A stretch of DNA of 34,567 bases, from NCBI GenBank assembly GCA_947623665.1, contig CANQHJ010000008.1, forward strand, positions 1 to 34,567, written 5' to 3'. Source of the stretch: an uncultured Bacilli bacterium. Lineage in GTDB: Bacteria > Bacillota_I > Bacilli_A > RF39 > UBA660. The position numbers were made by a program, and so were the translations under genes. The notes beneath the pieces are model-generated. The model did not search any database. It saw only the letters and a program-made list of their open reading frames with translations, and was not told where the DNA came from. Shown in pieces: positions 1 to 8,694 of this stretch. Every line of letters begins with the position of its first letter. Position 1 is the stretch's first letter.

Positions 1-36
1 TAATTTTATCTTCATAAGTTAATTTTCCCATACAAA

Positions 37-70
37 AACCTCGTTTCTATTTTGTCCAAGAAACGGGGTT
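37..70 (-). terminator. Rho-independent terminator downstream of the surface protein gene
   Basis: 12-bp stem (one G-T wobble) aacctcgtttct / agaaacggggtt, 10-nt loop, followed by a T-run on the minus strand. Confidence 0.7.
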
Positions 71-108
71 CATATCAATTTATTTAGACCTATTTTCTCT
101 TCTTAAAA

Positions 109-1299
109 TTAATTAAATCTTTTTCTAACAGTATAACCAAGTCCTAATCCACTTAAAGTTATAAGACTAATTAACATTAATAAATTAATATCTGCGGTAT
201 CTGGGTTTTTAGCATCTTCTTTTGGTGTATCTACGATATCTGCAGATGTTGGATTAATTACTTTTCCATTTTTATCTTGTTGTAATCCTTCTTTTATATA
301 TAAAGAAATATCTGCTGGAGTATCTCCACTTAAGAAAGTACCACCTTCAATACTTTTTTCTTTTGTAAGTATTTTATCAAAAGGAACTGAAACATCAAAT
401 ACTTCTTTCCCATCTGCAGCTTGAAAAGTACCTTCAGTAATATGAAGTCTACTTACTGCACTAGCATCACTTACTCCTTCTTTTGGATATTCTAAAAATA
501 CTACATTTGATTTACTTGTATAAGTACCACCATTAATTTCGATATCTATATTTCCATTATATGCATTATTAGTCTCCATTTGGATTGTAGCACCAGTTGA
601 TGTCATACCACCACTTCTTGGTGATGCCTCTTCTATAGCACCAGTTGCTTTAACAGTTGTACCATTAAGTACTAAATTTCCTGCTTTAGTACCAATTCCA
701 GATTCTCCCTCAATAGTTGCTTTACCAATTGTAATTTTAGAGTTCCCTGCTTGATAAATAGCAAAATCATTTTCACATTTTACAAAAGCACCATCTTCGA
801 TATTGATCTCAGGAATAGAAACAGCATCTTTAATTAAACCATTAACAGTCAAACCAACATTATTTGTAGCTGAAACAACAGCTCCACTTTTAATTGTTAA
901 ACTAGACTTGTTCTTTCCACTATTAACCTCTGGAAAATTAATAGCAGTATATGTAGCATTAACTTTAGCATTAGTACCAACTTCAACAGTTGATTCTTTG
1001 ATATTTAAAGCAATTCCTGTTGCATTAGTATTATCAATAGTACCATTTATAATATTTACTGTACTATTTGTTACTGTTAAAGTAATATTTTGACTTGATG
1101 TTAAAGTTTTTCCACCAAGGTCTAATGTAATATCCTTTCCATTAATAGTAATAGTAGTGTTTGCTGTAACAGGATCTCCACTATCCATTGTAAATTTAAC
1201 AATATCTCCCTCTCCTGCTGTATCAATTGTATTTTGTAAACTATCAATACTACTTACAGGTTTTTCACTACCTGCAGCATACACGTTTGGCATAAACAT
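109..1299 (-). CDS. Cell-wall-anchored surface protein, repetitive beta-helix-like, with sortase-like C-terminus (NPDTAD + TM + RKR tail)
   Basis: 396-aa ORF; C-terminus NPDTADINLLMLISLITLSGLGLGYTVRKRFN; N-terminus begins inside an apparent signal peptide (MFMPNVYAAG). Confidence 0.7.
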   Translation of the reverse strand: MFMPNVYAAGSEKPVSSIDSLQNTIDTAGEGDIVKFTMDSGDPVTANTTITINGKDITLDLGGKTLTSSQNITLTVTNSTVNIINGTIDNTNATGIALNIKESTVEVGTNAKVNATYTAINFPEVNSGKNKSSLTIKSGAVVSATNNVGLTVNGLIKDAVSIPEINIEDGAFVKCENDFAIYQAGNSKITIGKATIEGESGIGTKAGNLVLNGTTVKATGAIEEASPRSGGMTSTGATIQMETNNAYNGNIDIEINGGTYTSKSNVVFLEYPKEGVSDASAVSRLHITEGTFQAADGKEVFDVSVPFDKILTKEKSIEGGTFLSGDTPADISLYIKEGLQQDKNGKVINPTSADIVDTPKEDAKNPDTADINLLMLISLITLSGLGLGYTVRKRFN

Positions 1300-1349
1300 T
1301 AACCCAAAAATTTACAACACAAAAAAAGAAGTAAAAACGTCTGTCTTTA

Positions 1350-1892
1350 CTACTTATAATTTTCACTACGAACTTCCATAAAACTTTGTTTATGTGCACA
1401 TACTGGACATACTTCTAAAGCATCACGTCCTGTATAAACATGCCCACAGTTACGGCAAATCCAAATCTTATCTCCATCTTTATGGAATACTCTATCATCT
1501 TCAACATTCTTAAGTAATGTTAAATATCTTTCTTCATGTTCTTTTTCAATCTTTCCTACTTCTTCAAATAAGTAAGCAATATGATCGAATCCTTCTTCTT
1601 TTGCAACTTCAGCAAACTCTTTATACATTTCAGTCCACTCATAGTTTTCACCACCAGCAGCATCTTTTAAGTTTTCCTCAGTTGTAGGAATTCCTCCATC
1701 ATGAAGTTGTTTAAACCAAAGTTTAGCATGTTCCTTTTCATTATTTGCAGTCTCTTCAAAGATTGCAGCAATTTGTTCATAACCATCTTTTTTAGCTTTA
1801 CTAGCATAAAAAGTATATTTGTTTCTTGCTTGACTTTCTCCAGCAAATGCTGTCATTAAATTTTGTTCAGTTTTTGATCCTTTTAATTCCAT
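1350..1892 (-). CDS. rbr: Rubrerythrin
   Basis: Ferritin-like N-terminal domain ([16 protein letters not shown]...EKEHAKLW) and C-terminal rubredoxin CxxC...CPVC. Confidence 0.93.
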   Translation of the reverse strand: MELKGSKTEQNLMTAFAGESQARNKYTFYASKAKKDGYEQIAAIFEETANNEKEHAKLWFKQLHDGGIPTTEENLKDAAGGENYEWTEMYKEFAEVAKEEGFDHIAYLFEEVGKIEKEHEERYLTLLKNVEDDRVFHKDGDKIWICRNCGHVYTGRDALEVCPVCAHKQSFMEVRSENYK

Positions 1893-3241
1893 AATTTCTC
1901 CTTCTTTCTACTACGTTTATTTTTATCTATATCAAAAGAATTATCTTCTTTTAATACCCTCTTTTTCTTGAAGCTTCTATGAAGAATTTTTTCTGCTTTT
2001 TCTCCCAGAACATCTCCCATATAGCTTCTATATAATTCACTAATATTTTTATTGGCATAAGAGAACTTAACATCAACCTCATCATTTTCTTTATATAAAG
2101 CATCACTACGTCTTTTATTAATATCATCAACCTTAGCAATCACTCCTAAAGGTTGTCCTCCACCACCAATACAGCCACCAGGACAATTCATAACTTCTAT
2201 AAAGTCATAATTAATCCTACCATTCTCAATATCTTGTAAAATATCTTCTATATGTTTAAGTCCATGACAAACTAAAATTCTAAATTCATCATCTTTAATT
2301 TTAACAGTGGCTTCTTTTAGATTATCATAACCTCTAACTTTTTTAAAGTCTAAAAATTGTTTTGTAGGTCTTCTTCCTGTCAATACGTAATAACAATTAC
2401 GAAAAACAGATTCACAAACACCTCCACTAGTACCAAATATAACTCCACCACTGCTTCCTCTTCCCATTAAAGCATCAGCTTCACTATCTTTTAAGTTTTC
2501 AAAATCAATACCACACTCTTTAATCATTAAAGCAGCCTCTACTGTTGTAAGAGAAAAATCTCCATCTTTAAAATCCTTTTGCATACACTCTGCTTTTTTA
2601 GCAGTACAAGGTGCAATAGATACTGTGATTATATTTTCTGGATCTATTTCTTCCATCTCGCTAAAATAAGTCTTTATACATGAGTTTTGCATACCAATTG
2701 GACTCTTACAAGTTGATAAGTTATCAATTAACGAAGGGTGAAACGTTTCTACATATTTAACCCAAGCTGGACAACAACTAGTAAATTGTGGAAGTCTTTT
2801 TTTATTTTTATAACGAATAACAAATTCACTTGCTTCTTCTACAACTGTAAGATCAGCTCCAAAAGTAGTATCAAACACATAATCAAAACCTACTTTTTTT
2901 AATGCTGTAACTATCTTACCCTCAACATTTTCTCCAAAATTCATACCAAATGCTTCACCTAAAGATACTCTAACAGAAGGTGCAATATGACATACAACGC
3001 ATTTCTCTGTATCATTTATATAATCTAGTACCTTCTTATAATTATATTTTGTAACTAAAGCACCTGTTGGACAATTAATAATACACTGCCCACAATTAAG
3101 ACATACATGCTTATCTTTTGGAACTCCAACAACTTCACTACAAATATAACTACATCTACCACATTTAATACATCTAGACTCTACTCTTGCAATTGATGGA
3201 TTATCACTTTTAATAACAACCGGCTTTTTATTACTTTTCAT
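1883..3241 (-). CDS. hydA: [FeFe] hydrogenase with two N-terminal [4Fe-4S] clusters
   Basis: CxxCxxC ferredoxin motifs; H-cluster motifs [29 protein letters not shown]. Confidence 0.93.
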   Translation of the reverse strand: MKSNKKPVVIKSDNPSIARVESRCIKCGRCSYICSEVVGVPKDKHVCLNCGQCIINCPTGALVTKYNYKKVLDYINDTEKCVVCHIAPSVRVSLGEAFGMNFGENVEGKIVTALKKVGFDYVFDTTFGADLTVVEEASEFVIRYKNKKRLPQFTSCCPAWVKYVETFHPSLIDNLSTCKSPIGMQNSCIKTYFSEMEEIDPENIITVSIAPCTAKKAECMQKDFKDGDFSLTTVEAALMIKECGIDFENLKDSEADALMGRGSSGGVIFGTSGGVCESVFRNCYYVLTGRRPTKQFLDFKKVRGYDNLKEATVKIKDDEFRILVCHGLKHIEDILQDIENGRINYDFIEVMNCPGGCIGGGGQPLGVIAKVDDINKRRSDALYKENDEVDVKFSYANKNISELYRSYMGDVLGEKAEKILHRSFKKKRVLKEDNSFDIDKNKRSRKKEKLWN

Positions 3242-3620
3242 ATTTCAAACACTTATCACAAATACCCTTAAATAAAACAGTACAATCATCTATTTTAATA
3301 GAGTATTCCTCCTCCATTCTTCTAGTTAACTTCATATATTTATCATCGTAAATGTCCATAATCCTACCACATTTACTACACTCTAAATGATAATGGTTAT
3401 TACAATCACAATCATATCTAATACCACTATCAGTAATTATCCTTTTTATTTTACCTTCATCCAAAAGTTTATTAACATTTCTATATACAGTTGCTTGTCC
3501 AATACTAGGATCAACTTCTTTTACTTCTTCATATAAATCTGAAATAGTTGGATGATTCTTTTCTCTTTTTATTACTTCTAAAATAAGTTGTTTTTGTTTA
3601 GTGTTACGACCAAGTTCCAT
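3231..3620 (-). CDS. perR: Fur-family regulator, probably PerR
   Basis: Winged helix (TISDLYEEV...GQATVYRNVNKLLDEG), HYHLECSKCG and CDKC metal motifs; overlaps hydA. Confidence 0.85.
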   Translation of the reverse strand: MELGRNTKQKQLILEVIKREKNHPTISDLYEEVKEVDPSIGQATVYRNVNKLLDEGKIKRIITDSGIRYDCDCNNHYHLECSKCGRIMDIYDDKYMKLTRRMEEEYSIKIDDCTVLFKGICDKCLKYEK

Positions 3621-3639
3621 AAATCACCTCAATTCTTAT

Positions 3640-3654
3640 TGATAACTATTATCA
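3640..3654. promoter_or_regulatory. Candidate Fur/PerR box upstream of perR-hydA-rbr
   Basis: TGATAAC-T-ATTATCA 7-1-7 inverted repeat (one mismatch) next to a minus-strand TATAAT. Confidence 0.55.
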
Positions 3655-3720
3655 TTATAACACAAGTTTTAAATATACATCAAGAAAGTTTTTTAAATTA
3701 ACAAAAAAAGAAATTTATTT

Positions 3721-4215
3721 TTATTTCTTTTCTTTAACAGGTTTTAATTTATTAGAACCACACTCTAAACCATTAACTTTATAACTTATCTTTTTATTTT
3801 TAATACTACTATCCTTTTTAGAAACTGTTCTTGTCTCTGTAATCGTTATACTAACAGCATCAGGATTTATACTAGTATTACACTTCTTTTTACTACCTCT
3901 TTCAGTCGGAGAAAAATCTTTAATATAATTAGCACTAACTAAATCAGAATAATTTATTTTAGCTTCTACCACATCTTTTCTTGTATTAGCATCAATATTA
4001 GTAGAACTAACATTATTCCATCCACTTATATCATCATATTTTTGTCTATAATAAAGTTTAGCACCATACACAATAGATTCCATATACTCTTGATATTCTT
4101 CATCTTGTGTATCACCACTAATATTATTAATAGATGGTATTGCCATTATCAAAATAAGTGCTGAAATTGCCAAAACAACTAAAAGTTCAACTAATGTAAA
4201 TCCTTTATTATTCAT
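3721..4215 (-). CDS. Type IV prepilin/pseudopilin-like protein
   Basis: N-terminal MNNKGFTLVELLVVLAISALILIMAIP prepilin motif. Confidence 0.85.
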   Translation of the reverse strand: MNNKGFTLVELLVVLAISALILIMAIPSINNISGDTQDEEYQEYMESIVYGAKLYYRQKYDDISGWNNVSSTNIDANTRKDVVEAKINYSDLVSANYIKDFSPTERGSKKKCNTSINPDAVSITITETRTVSKKDSSIKNKKISYKVNGLECGSNKLKPVKEKK

Positions 4216-4314
4216 ATAATCACTTCCATAATCTTATATTTATTATACACTATTTTTAATATATTTTTCTAAATTTTTATAACAAAAGACAATATTTAAC
4301 ATAAAATATTATAG

Positions 4315-4542
4315 GTGAATATAATGTTTAAAGGATCTAAACACTCATTTTTTTGTAGATGCTCATCTTGTAAACAAAAAAGAAGAAGTTCTATCTTCTA
4401 TTTAGCACTTATAGGTATAACTTTTATAGTATCACTATATCAAATGATTTTAATTATTTTTATAACTACTAGAATAAACGCTATTATATTGTTATTTTTA
4501 TTCTGTTTGTGTTACTTTTTCATATTTCTGGTTCTGTTTTGA
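4315..4542 (+). CDS. Small membrane protein with Cys-rich N-terminus (tentative)
   Basis: 75-aa ORF with CRCSSC motif and hydrophobic segments; aggtg before an ATG at 4324; 3' end overlaps the converging gene. Confidence 0.35.
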   Translation: MNIMFKGSKHSFFCRCSSCKQKRRSSIFYLALIGITFIVSLYQMILIIFITTRINAIILLFLFCLCYFFIFLVLF

Positions 4543-5403
4543 AATAAGCTCATTACATTTTTCCAAATATTCAACCCATTCATAAACTTTTATACATCCA
4601 TCTAAAGTATTATCAATAGTAATCTTCCAAGATATTGTAATCTTAGCAAAAAATAAAAGTTCTTCTTCTTTTGTAAATTTGTATCTACTTTGATATATCT
4701 CATAAAGCCTAGAAGTATCTACATTTAAATATTCGTTTTTAAAAAAATCTAAAAAATCATATATAACCATACCAAATCTAGCTTTATCCCAACTAATAAA
4801 ATATTGTACATCACGCCCTATTAAAAAATGATCTAAACATACATTACCATGAAGTAGAACATAACGAGAACTTTTTTGCCTAACTTTTTCTTCATACCAA
4901 AGGGTTATAGTCCTACGAGAAAATTCAAGAGATTTGTATACTTTACTAATATTTCTAATAAGTAAATATTCAGAAGGAGACATATATTCACGTCTTTCAA
5001 TAGAATCTTGTAAATCCAAATAATACTTATTTAAACTATCAATTTCTTTTAAAGTATCTTCGTATATTTTTTTAATATCATCTAAATTATTCTCTTTATA
5101 AAAAGTTGTCTTAACATGTAAAAAGGAAAGCATTACAATTAAATCCATAGCTTTAGCATCTTTCATAACAGAAACTTCTTCTATATAAGGATACACTTCA
5201 AAATCTCTATATTCTCTATTGCAAAGTAAAAAATGATTAAATTTACGAGAAAGAAGATAATTATATATTTTATTTTTATCTTTCTTTTTTTCTTTAATCA
5301 CCACTTTACCCTCTTTAGTATCTAATATTCTAGTATTATTTTTGTATGTATAAACATCAGAATATAAATTATACTTATCAATTATATCTTTTATATTACT
5401 CAT
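4498..5403 (-). CDS. CotS/YsxE-like spore coat protein (kinase-like fold)
   Basis: LLHGNVCLDHFL...ISWDKARFGMVIYDFLDFFKNEY; directly downstream of the SpoVID-like gene, as ysxE is next to spoVID in B. subtilis. Confidence 0.7.
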   Translation of the reverse strand: MSNIKDIIDKYNLYSDVYTYKNNTRILDTKEGKVVIKEKKKDKNKIYNYLLSRKFNHFLLCNREYRDFEVYPYIEEVSVMKDAKAMDLIVMLSFLHVKTTFYKENNLDDIKKIYEDTLKEIDSLNKYYLDLQDSIERREYMSPSEYLLIRNISKVYKSLEFSRRTITLWYEEKVRQKSSRYVLLHGNVCLDHFLIGRDVQYFISWDKARFGMVIYDFLDFFKNEYLNVDTSRLYEIYQSRYKFTKEEELLFFAKITISWKITIDNTLDGCIKVYEWVEYLEKCNELISKQNQKYEKVTQTE

Positions 5404-6106
5404 TACTACAAGGAATAATCAATTTACTACCTATCTCTATAGAATCTAAATCATTATAATTAGAAAGTTCTTCACGTGTTATACCATACATGTCTAATAC
5501 TTTTTCAATAGAATCATTTTTTCTCATAATATAAACAAGATATGTAGAGAATGTTTCATCTTCTTCAGTAAGACTCATAAAAAGAGAATTTATAGATTTA
5601 CTCTGTTCTTCTACTTTTTCTTCTGTATTAGAAATTTTAATATCTTCTTTTTCATCACTATCTAATATTTCTATATTATTATCAACTGGAACAACTTCTT
5701 TTACTTCTTCTTTCAAAGGAATTTCTTCATCTTTTTCCTCTTCTCCATCACATTCACGAACCTCTTCTTTTTCTACTAACACTTCTTCTACTCCCTCAAG
5801 CAAAATATCAATCTTTACACTAAGAGTATCGTCTCCTACAACTTCATAAGAAAAATCATCTATTTCAACTTCAGAAGTTGATAAAACATAATTCTGCGTA
5901 GTAGTAATCGAAACAGGAATTTTATATTCAAACTCTTCTTCTAATCTACTAGCCTCAGTCATTTTATAAGTTCCACTAAGAACTAAATCTCCCTCAATAC
6001 TATTATTTGATACAAACTTCAAAGTATGATCAAGACAAATACTAGTAATTTCTTTAATCATAGTTGTAAAAGATATTTCTCTATCAATAGATATTATTTT
6101 CTTCAT
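5396..6106 (-). CDS. SpoVID-like spore coat assembly protein with C-terminal LysM
   Basis: N-terminal beta-rich region, acidic linker, C-terminal LysM-like TYLVYIMRKNDSIEKVLDMYGITREELSNYNDL...IIP. Confidence 0.65.
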   Translation of the reverse strand: MKKIISIDREISFTTMIKEITSICLDHTLKFVSNNSIEGDLVLSGTYKMTEASRLEEEFEYKIPVSITTTQNYVLSTSEVEIDDFSYEVVGDDTLSVKIDILLEGVEEVLVEKEEVRECDGEEEKDEEIPLKEEVKEVVPVDNNIEILDSDEKEDIKISNTEEKVEEQSKSINSLFMSLTEEDETFSTYLVYIMRKNDSIEKVLDMYGITREELSNYNDLDSIEIGSKLIIPCSNE

Positions 6107-6107
6107 A

Positions 6108-6152
6108 AAAAATCTCCTTTTCTATTTCATAATATGAAAAAAGGAGATTTTT
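6108..6152 (-). terminator. Perfect 14-bp intergenic hairpin between parC and the spoVID-like gene; 3' arm contains the downstream SD
   Basis: aaaaatctcctttt / aaaaggagattttt with T-run on the minus strand. Confidence 0.75.
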
Positions 6153-6160
6153 ATACCTAA

Positions 6161-8677
6161 TTAATTTAGGAAATCATCAATTGTCATTAATTTATCATCT
6201 ATTTCATTTAAATCTATAGTTTTCTTTTTTACTGGTTTAACTTCTTCTTTTGGTATTTCTTCATGTTCTTCTTCTAAAGAGACAACAATAGAAGCATCAC
6301 TTAAATTACTCTTAGATATTTCTTTACCAGTAGAATAACGATCAGCAATAGATAAAGCAGTTAATTTAATTTCTTCTAAAGAACCATTCTTTAAAACTAA
6401 ATGATTACGACTATCAGTAATAAATGTCTTTAATACTTTATAAGGATTAGTCTTAACTTCACGAATAATTAAAAGTCCTCTACGTGCTCTTGATGAGAGA
6501 TCAAACTCATTAAGTCTAATTCTCTTACCAGTACCTCTATCTGTTATAACAGTTAAAAATTCATCTTCTGTATAAGAGAAATTATTAGCAGATACCACTA
6601 AATCATCTTTTAATTTAATACCTTTAACACCTTTAGCTTTAACACCAACAATAGGAATATCAGAAGCACTAAAAGCAAGTCCATAACCAGAATCGGTTGC
6701 TAAGAAAACATTTGGCTTATTATTTACAAAAGCACTAACTAATTTGTCTGTCAAATCTATTTTCATACATAAAGTAGGACGAGAATATCTTGTAATATTA
6801 AAGTCTTTTACTTTAGTTCTCTTAACCAAACCTTTACTAGATACCAATACTATCTCTTCATCACTATTAAAGTCATATACAGGAATACTAGAAATAATCT
6901 CTTCTCCTTCACTTAAAGGTATAACATTACTAACATGTTTTCCCATATCTTTATATTTCATATCTGGTATAGTATGAACAGGTAAGAATAAATAATTACC
7001 TAAATTAGTAAACAGTAATAATGTATTTAAAGTACTCATCTTAACAAGACCAAGTAAATAATCTCCCTCTTTTATATCCATTCCATCTGTTGTAGATGAA
7101 TAACTTCTAAGACTACTTCTTTTTATATAACCATCTTTAGTAATAGATACTATAACATCTTCTTCATTAATCATAGAAGTCTTATCTATTTTAATATCTT
7201 CTATCTCATCTCTTACCTCAGTAAGTCTTTCTGTTTTATATTCATGTTTTACTTTACGAAGTTCATCTTTCATAACCTTCTTAAGTATTTCTTCATCATT
7301 TAATATTCTACTAAGACCATCAATAATCTTTTTTAACATATCCATCTCTTCTTGTAAAGAGACAACATCTGTATTAGTAAGTCTATAAAGTCTTAAAGTA
7401 ACAATAGCCTCAGCCTGTTCTTCACTAAAAGCAAATTCTTTAACTAAATTATCTTTAGCATCTCCTTTATTTTTACTTTTCCTAATAACTCTAATAACCT
7501 CATCTAATATAGAAATACACTTAATAAGACCTTCTACTATATGAAGTCTTGCCTTAGCATGATTTAAATCAAATTCAGTTCTTTTTCTAATAACTATTTT
7601 TTGATGTGCAATAAAAGCATCGAGTGCTTCTTTAAGTCCTAAAAGTTTAGGACGACGATTAACAATAGATACAACATTAAAGTTATAACTTATTTGTAAA
7701 TTAGTATTTTTAAGTAAGTATGCCTCTATTAACTCTTTATTACAATCTTTCTTTAAATCAATTACAATTCTAACATCATCAGTAGATTCATCTCTAACTT
7801 CTACTATTCCATCTATTTTTTTATCAATACGTATATCATCTATTTTCTTAACTAAAAGAGCTTTATTAACCTCATATGGAATTTCAGTAATAATCATATG
7901 ATTACCACTAAACTCATATCTACTTTTTATAACAACTCTACCTCTTCCACTTTTATATGCATCATTAAGTCCTTCTCTTCCACATACAATACCACCAGTT
8001 GGAAAATCAGGTCCTTTTACATATTCCATTAAAGTCTCAAGTCTACAATTAGGATTATCAATTCTATGAACTGTAGCATCTATTACCTCAGCTAAATTAT
8101 GAGGAGGAATATTTGTTGCATATCCAGCAGAAATTCCTTGTGCTCCATAAACTAAAAGAGCTGGAAATCTAGCAGGAAGTACAGTAGGTTCTTTAGTAGT
8201 ATCATCAAAGTTGGGTGCAAATAAAACTGTATTTTTATCTATATCACGAAGCATTTCATTAGAAATTTTAGAAAGTCTAGCCTCAGTATAACGATAAGCA
8301 GCAGGACTATCTCCATCTATTGATCCATTATTACCATGCATATCAATATAAGGAAGTCTAGTCTTCCAAGACTGACTCATTCTAACCATGGCATCATATA
8401 TAGAAGTATCTCCATGTGGATGATAATTACCTATAACATCTCCAACAGTTTTAGCACTCTTTCTATATCCCCTATCATATGTATTTTTCTCTTTATACAT
8501 TGAATATAAAATTCTTCTTTGAACAGGTTTTAATCCATCTCTAGCATCCGGTATAGCTCTATCTTGAATAATATATTTAGAATAACTACCAAACCTCTCA
8601 CCCATTATATCTTCAAGTGTATAATCAAAAATCTTTTCAATAACTTTTTCTGTTTCAGTTTTCTTTTTTGCCATCAT
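6161..8677 (-). CDS. parC: DNA topoisomerase IV subunit A
   Basis: RFGSYSKYIIQDRAIPDARDGLKPVQRRILYSM, RKSAKTVGDVIGNYHPHGDTSIYDAMVRMSQ. Confidence 0.92.
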   Translation of the reverse strand: MMAKKKTETEKVIEKIFDYTLEDIMGERFGSYSKYIIQDRAIPDARDGLKPVQRRILYSMYKEKNTYDRGYRKSAKTVGDVIGNYHPHGDTSIYDAMVRMSQSWKTRLPYIDMHGNNGSIDGDSPAAYRYTEARLSKISNEMLRDIDKNTVLFAPNFDDTTKEPTVLPARFPALLVYGAQGISAGYATNIPPHNLAEVIDATVHRIDNPNCRLETLMEYVKGPDFPTGGIVCGREGLNDAYKSGRGRVVIKSRYEFSGNHMIITEIPYEVNKALLVKKIDDIRIDKKIDGIVEVRDESTDDVRIVIDLKKDCNKELIEAYLLKNTNLQISYNFNVVSIVNRRPKLLGLKEALDAFIAHQKIVIRKRTEFDLNHAKARLHIVEGLIKCISILDEVIRVIRKSKNKGDAKDNLVKEFAFSEEQAEAIVTLRLYRLTNTDVVSLQEEMDMLKKIIDGLSRILNDEEILKKVMKDELRKVKHEYKTERLTEVRDEIEDIKIDKTSMINEEDVIVSITKDGYIKRSSLRSYSSTTDGMDIKEGDYLLGLVKMSTLNTLLLFTNLGNYLFLPVHTIPDMKYKDMGKHVSNVIPLSEGEEIISSIPVYDFNSDEEIVLVSSKGLVKRTKVKDFNITRYSRPTLCMKIDLTDKLVSAFVNNKPNVFLATDSGYGLAFSASDIPIVGVKAKGVKGIKLKDDLVVSANNFSYTEDEFLTVITDRGTGKRIRLNEFDLSSRARRGLLIIREVKTNPYKVLKTFITDSRNHLVLKNGSLEEIKLTALSIADRYSTGKEISKSNLSDASIVVSLEEEHEEIPKEEVKPVKKKTIDLNEIDDKLMTIDDFLN

Positions 8678-8694
8678 ATCACCTACTTTTTGTC

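Noticed and set aside
803-1381. Plus-strand ORFs 803-1093 and 1157-1381
   Set aside because: Antisense to the repetitive surface protein; valine/leucine-rich translation typical of antisense of beta-repeat coding sequence.
1951-2139. 62-aa minus ORF within hydA
   Set aside because: Alternate frame of a conserved gene.
6744-6977. Plus-strand ORF inside parC
   Set aside because: Antisense shadow ORF without SD or domain.
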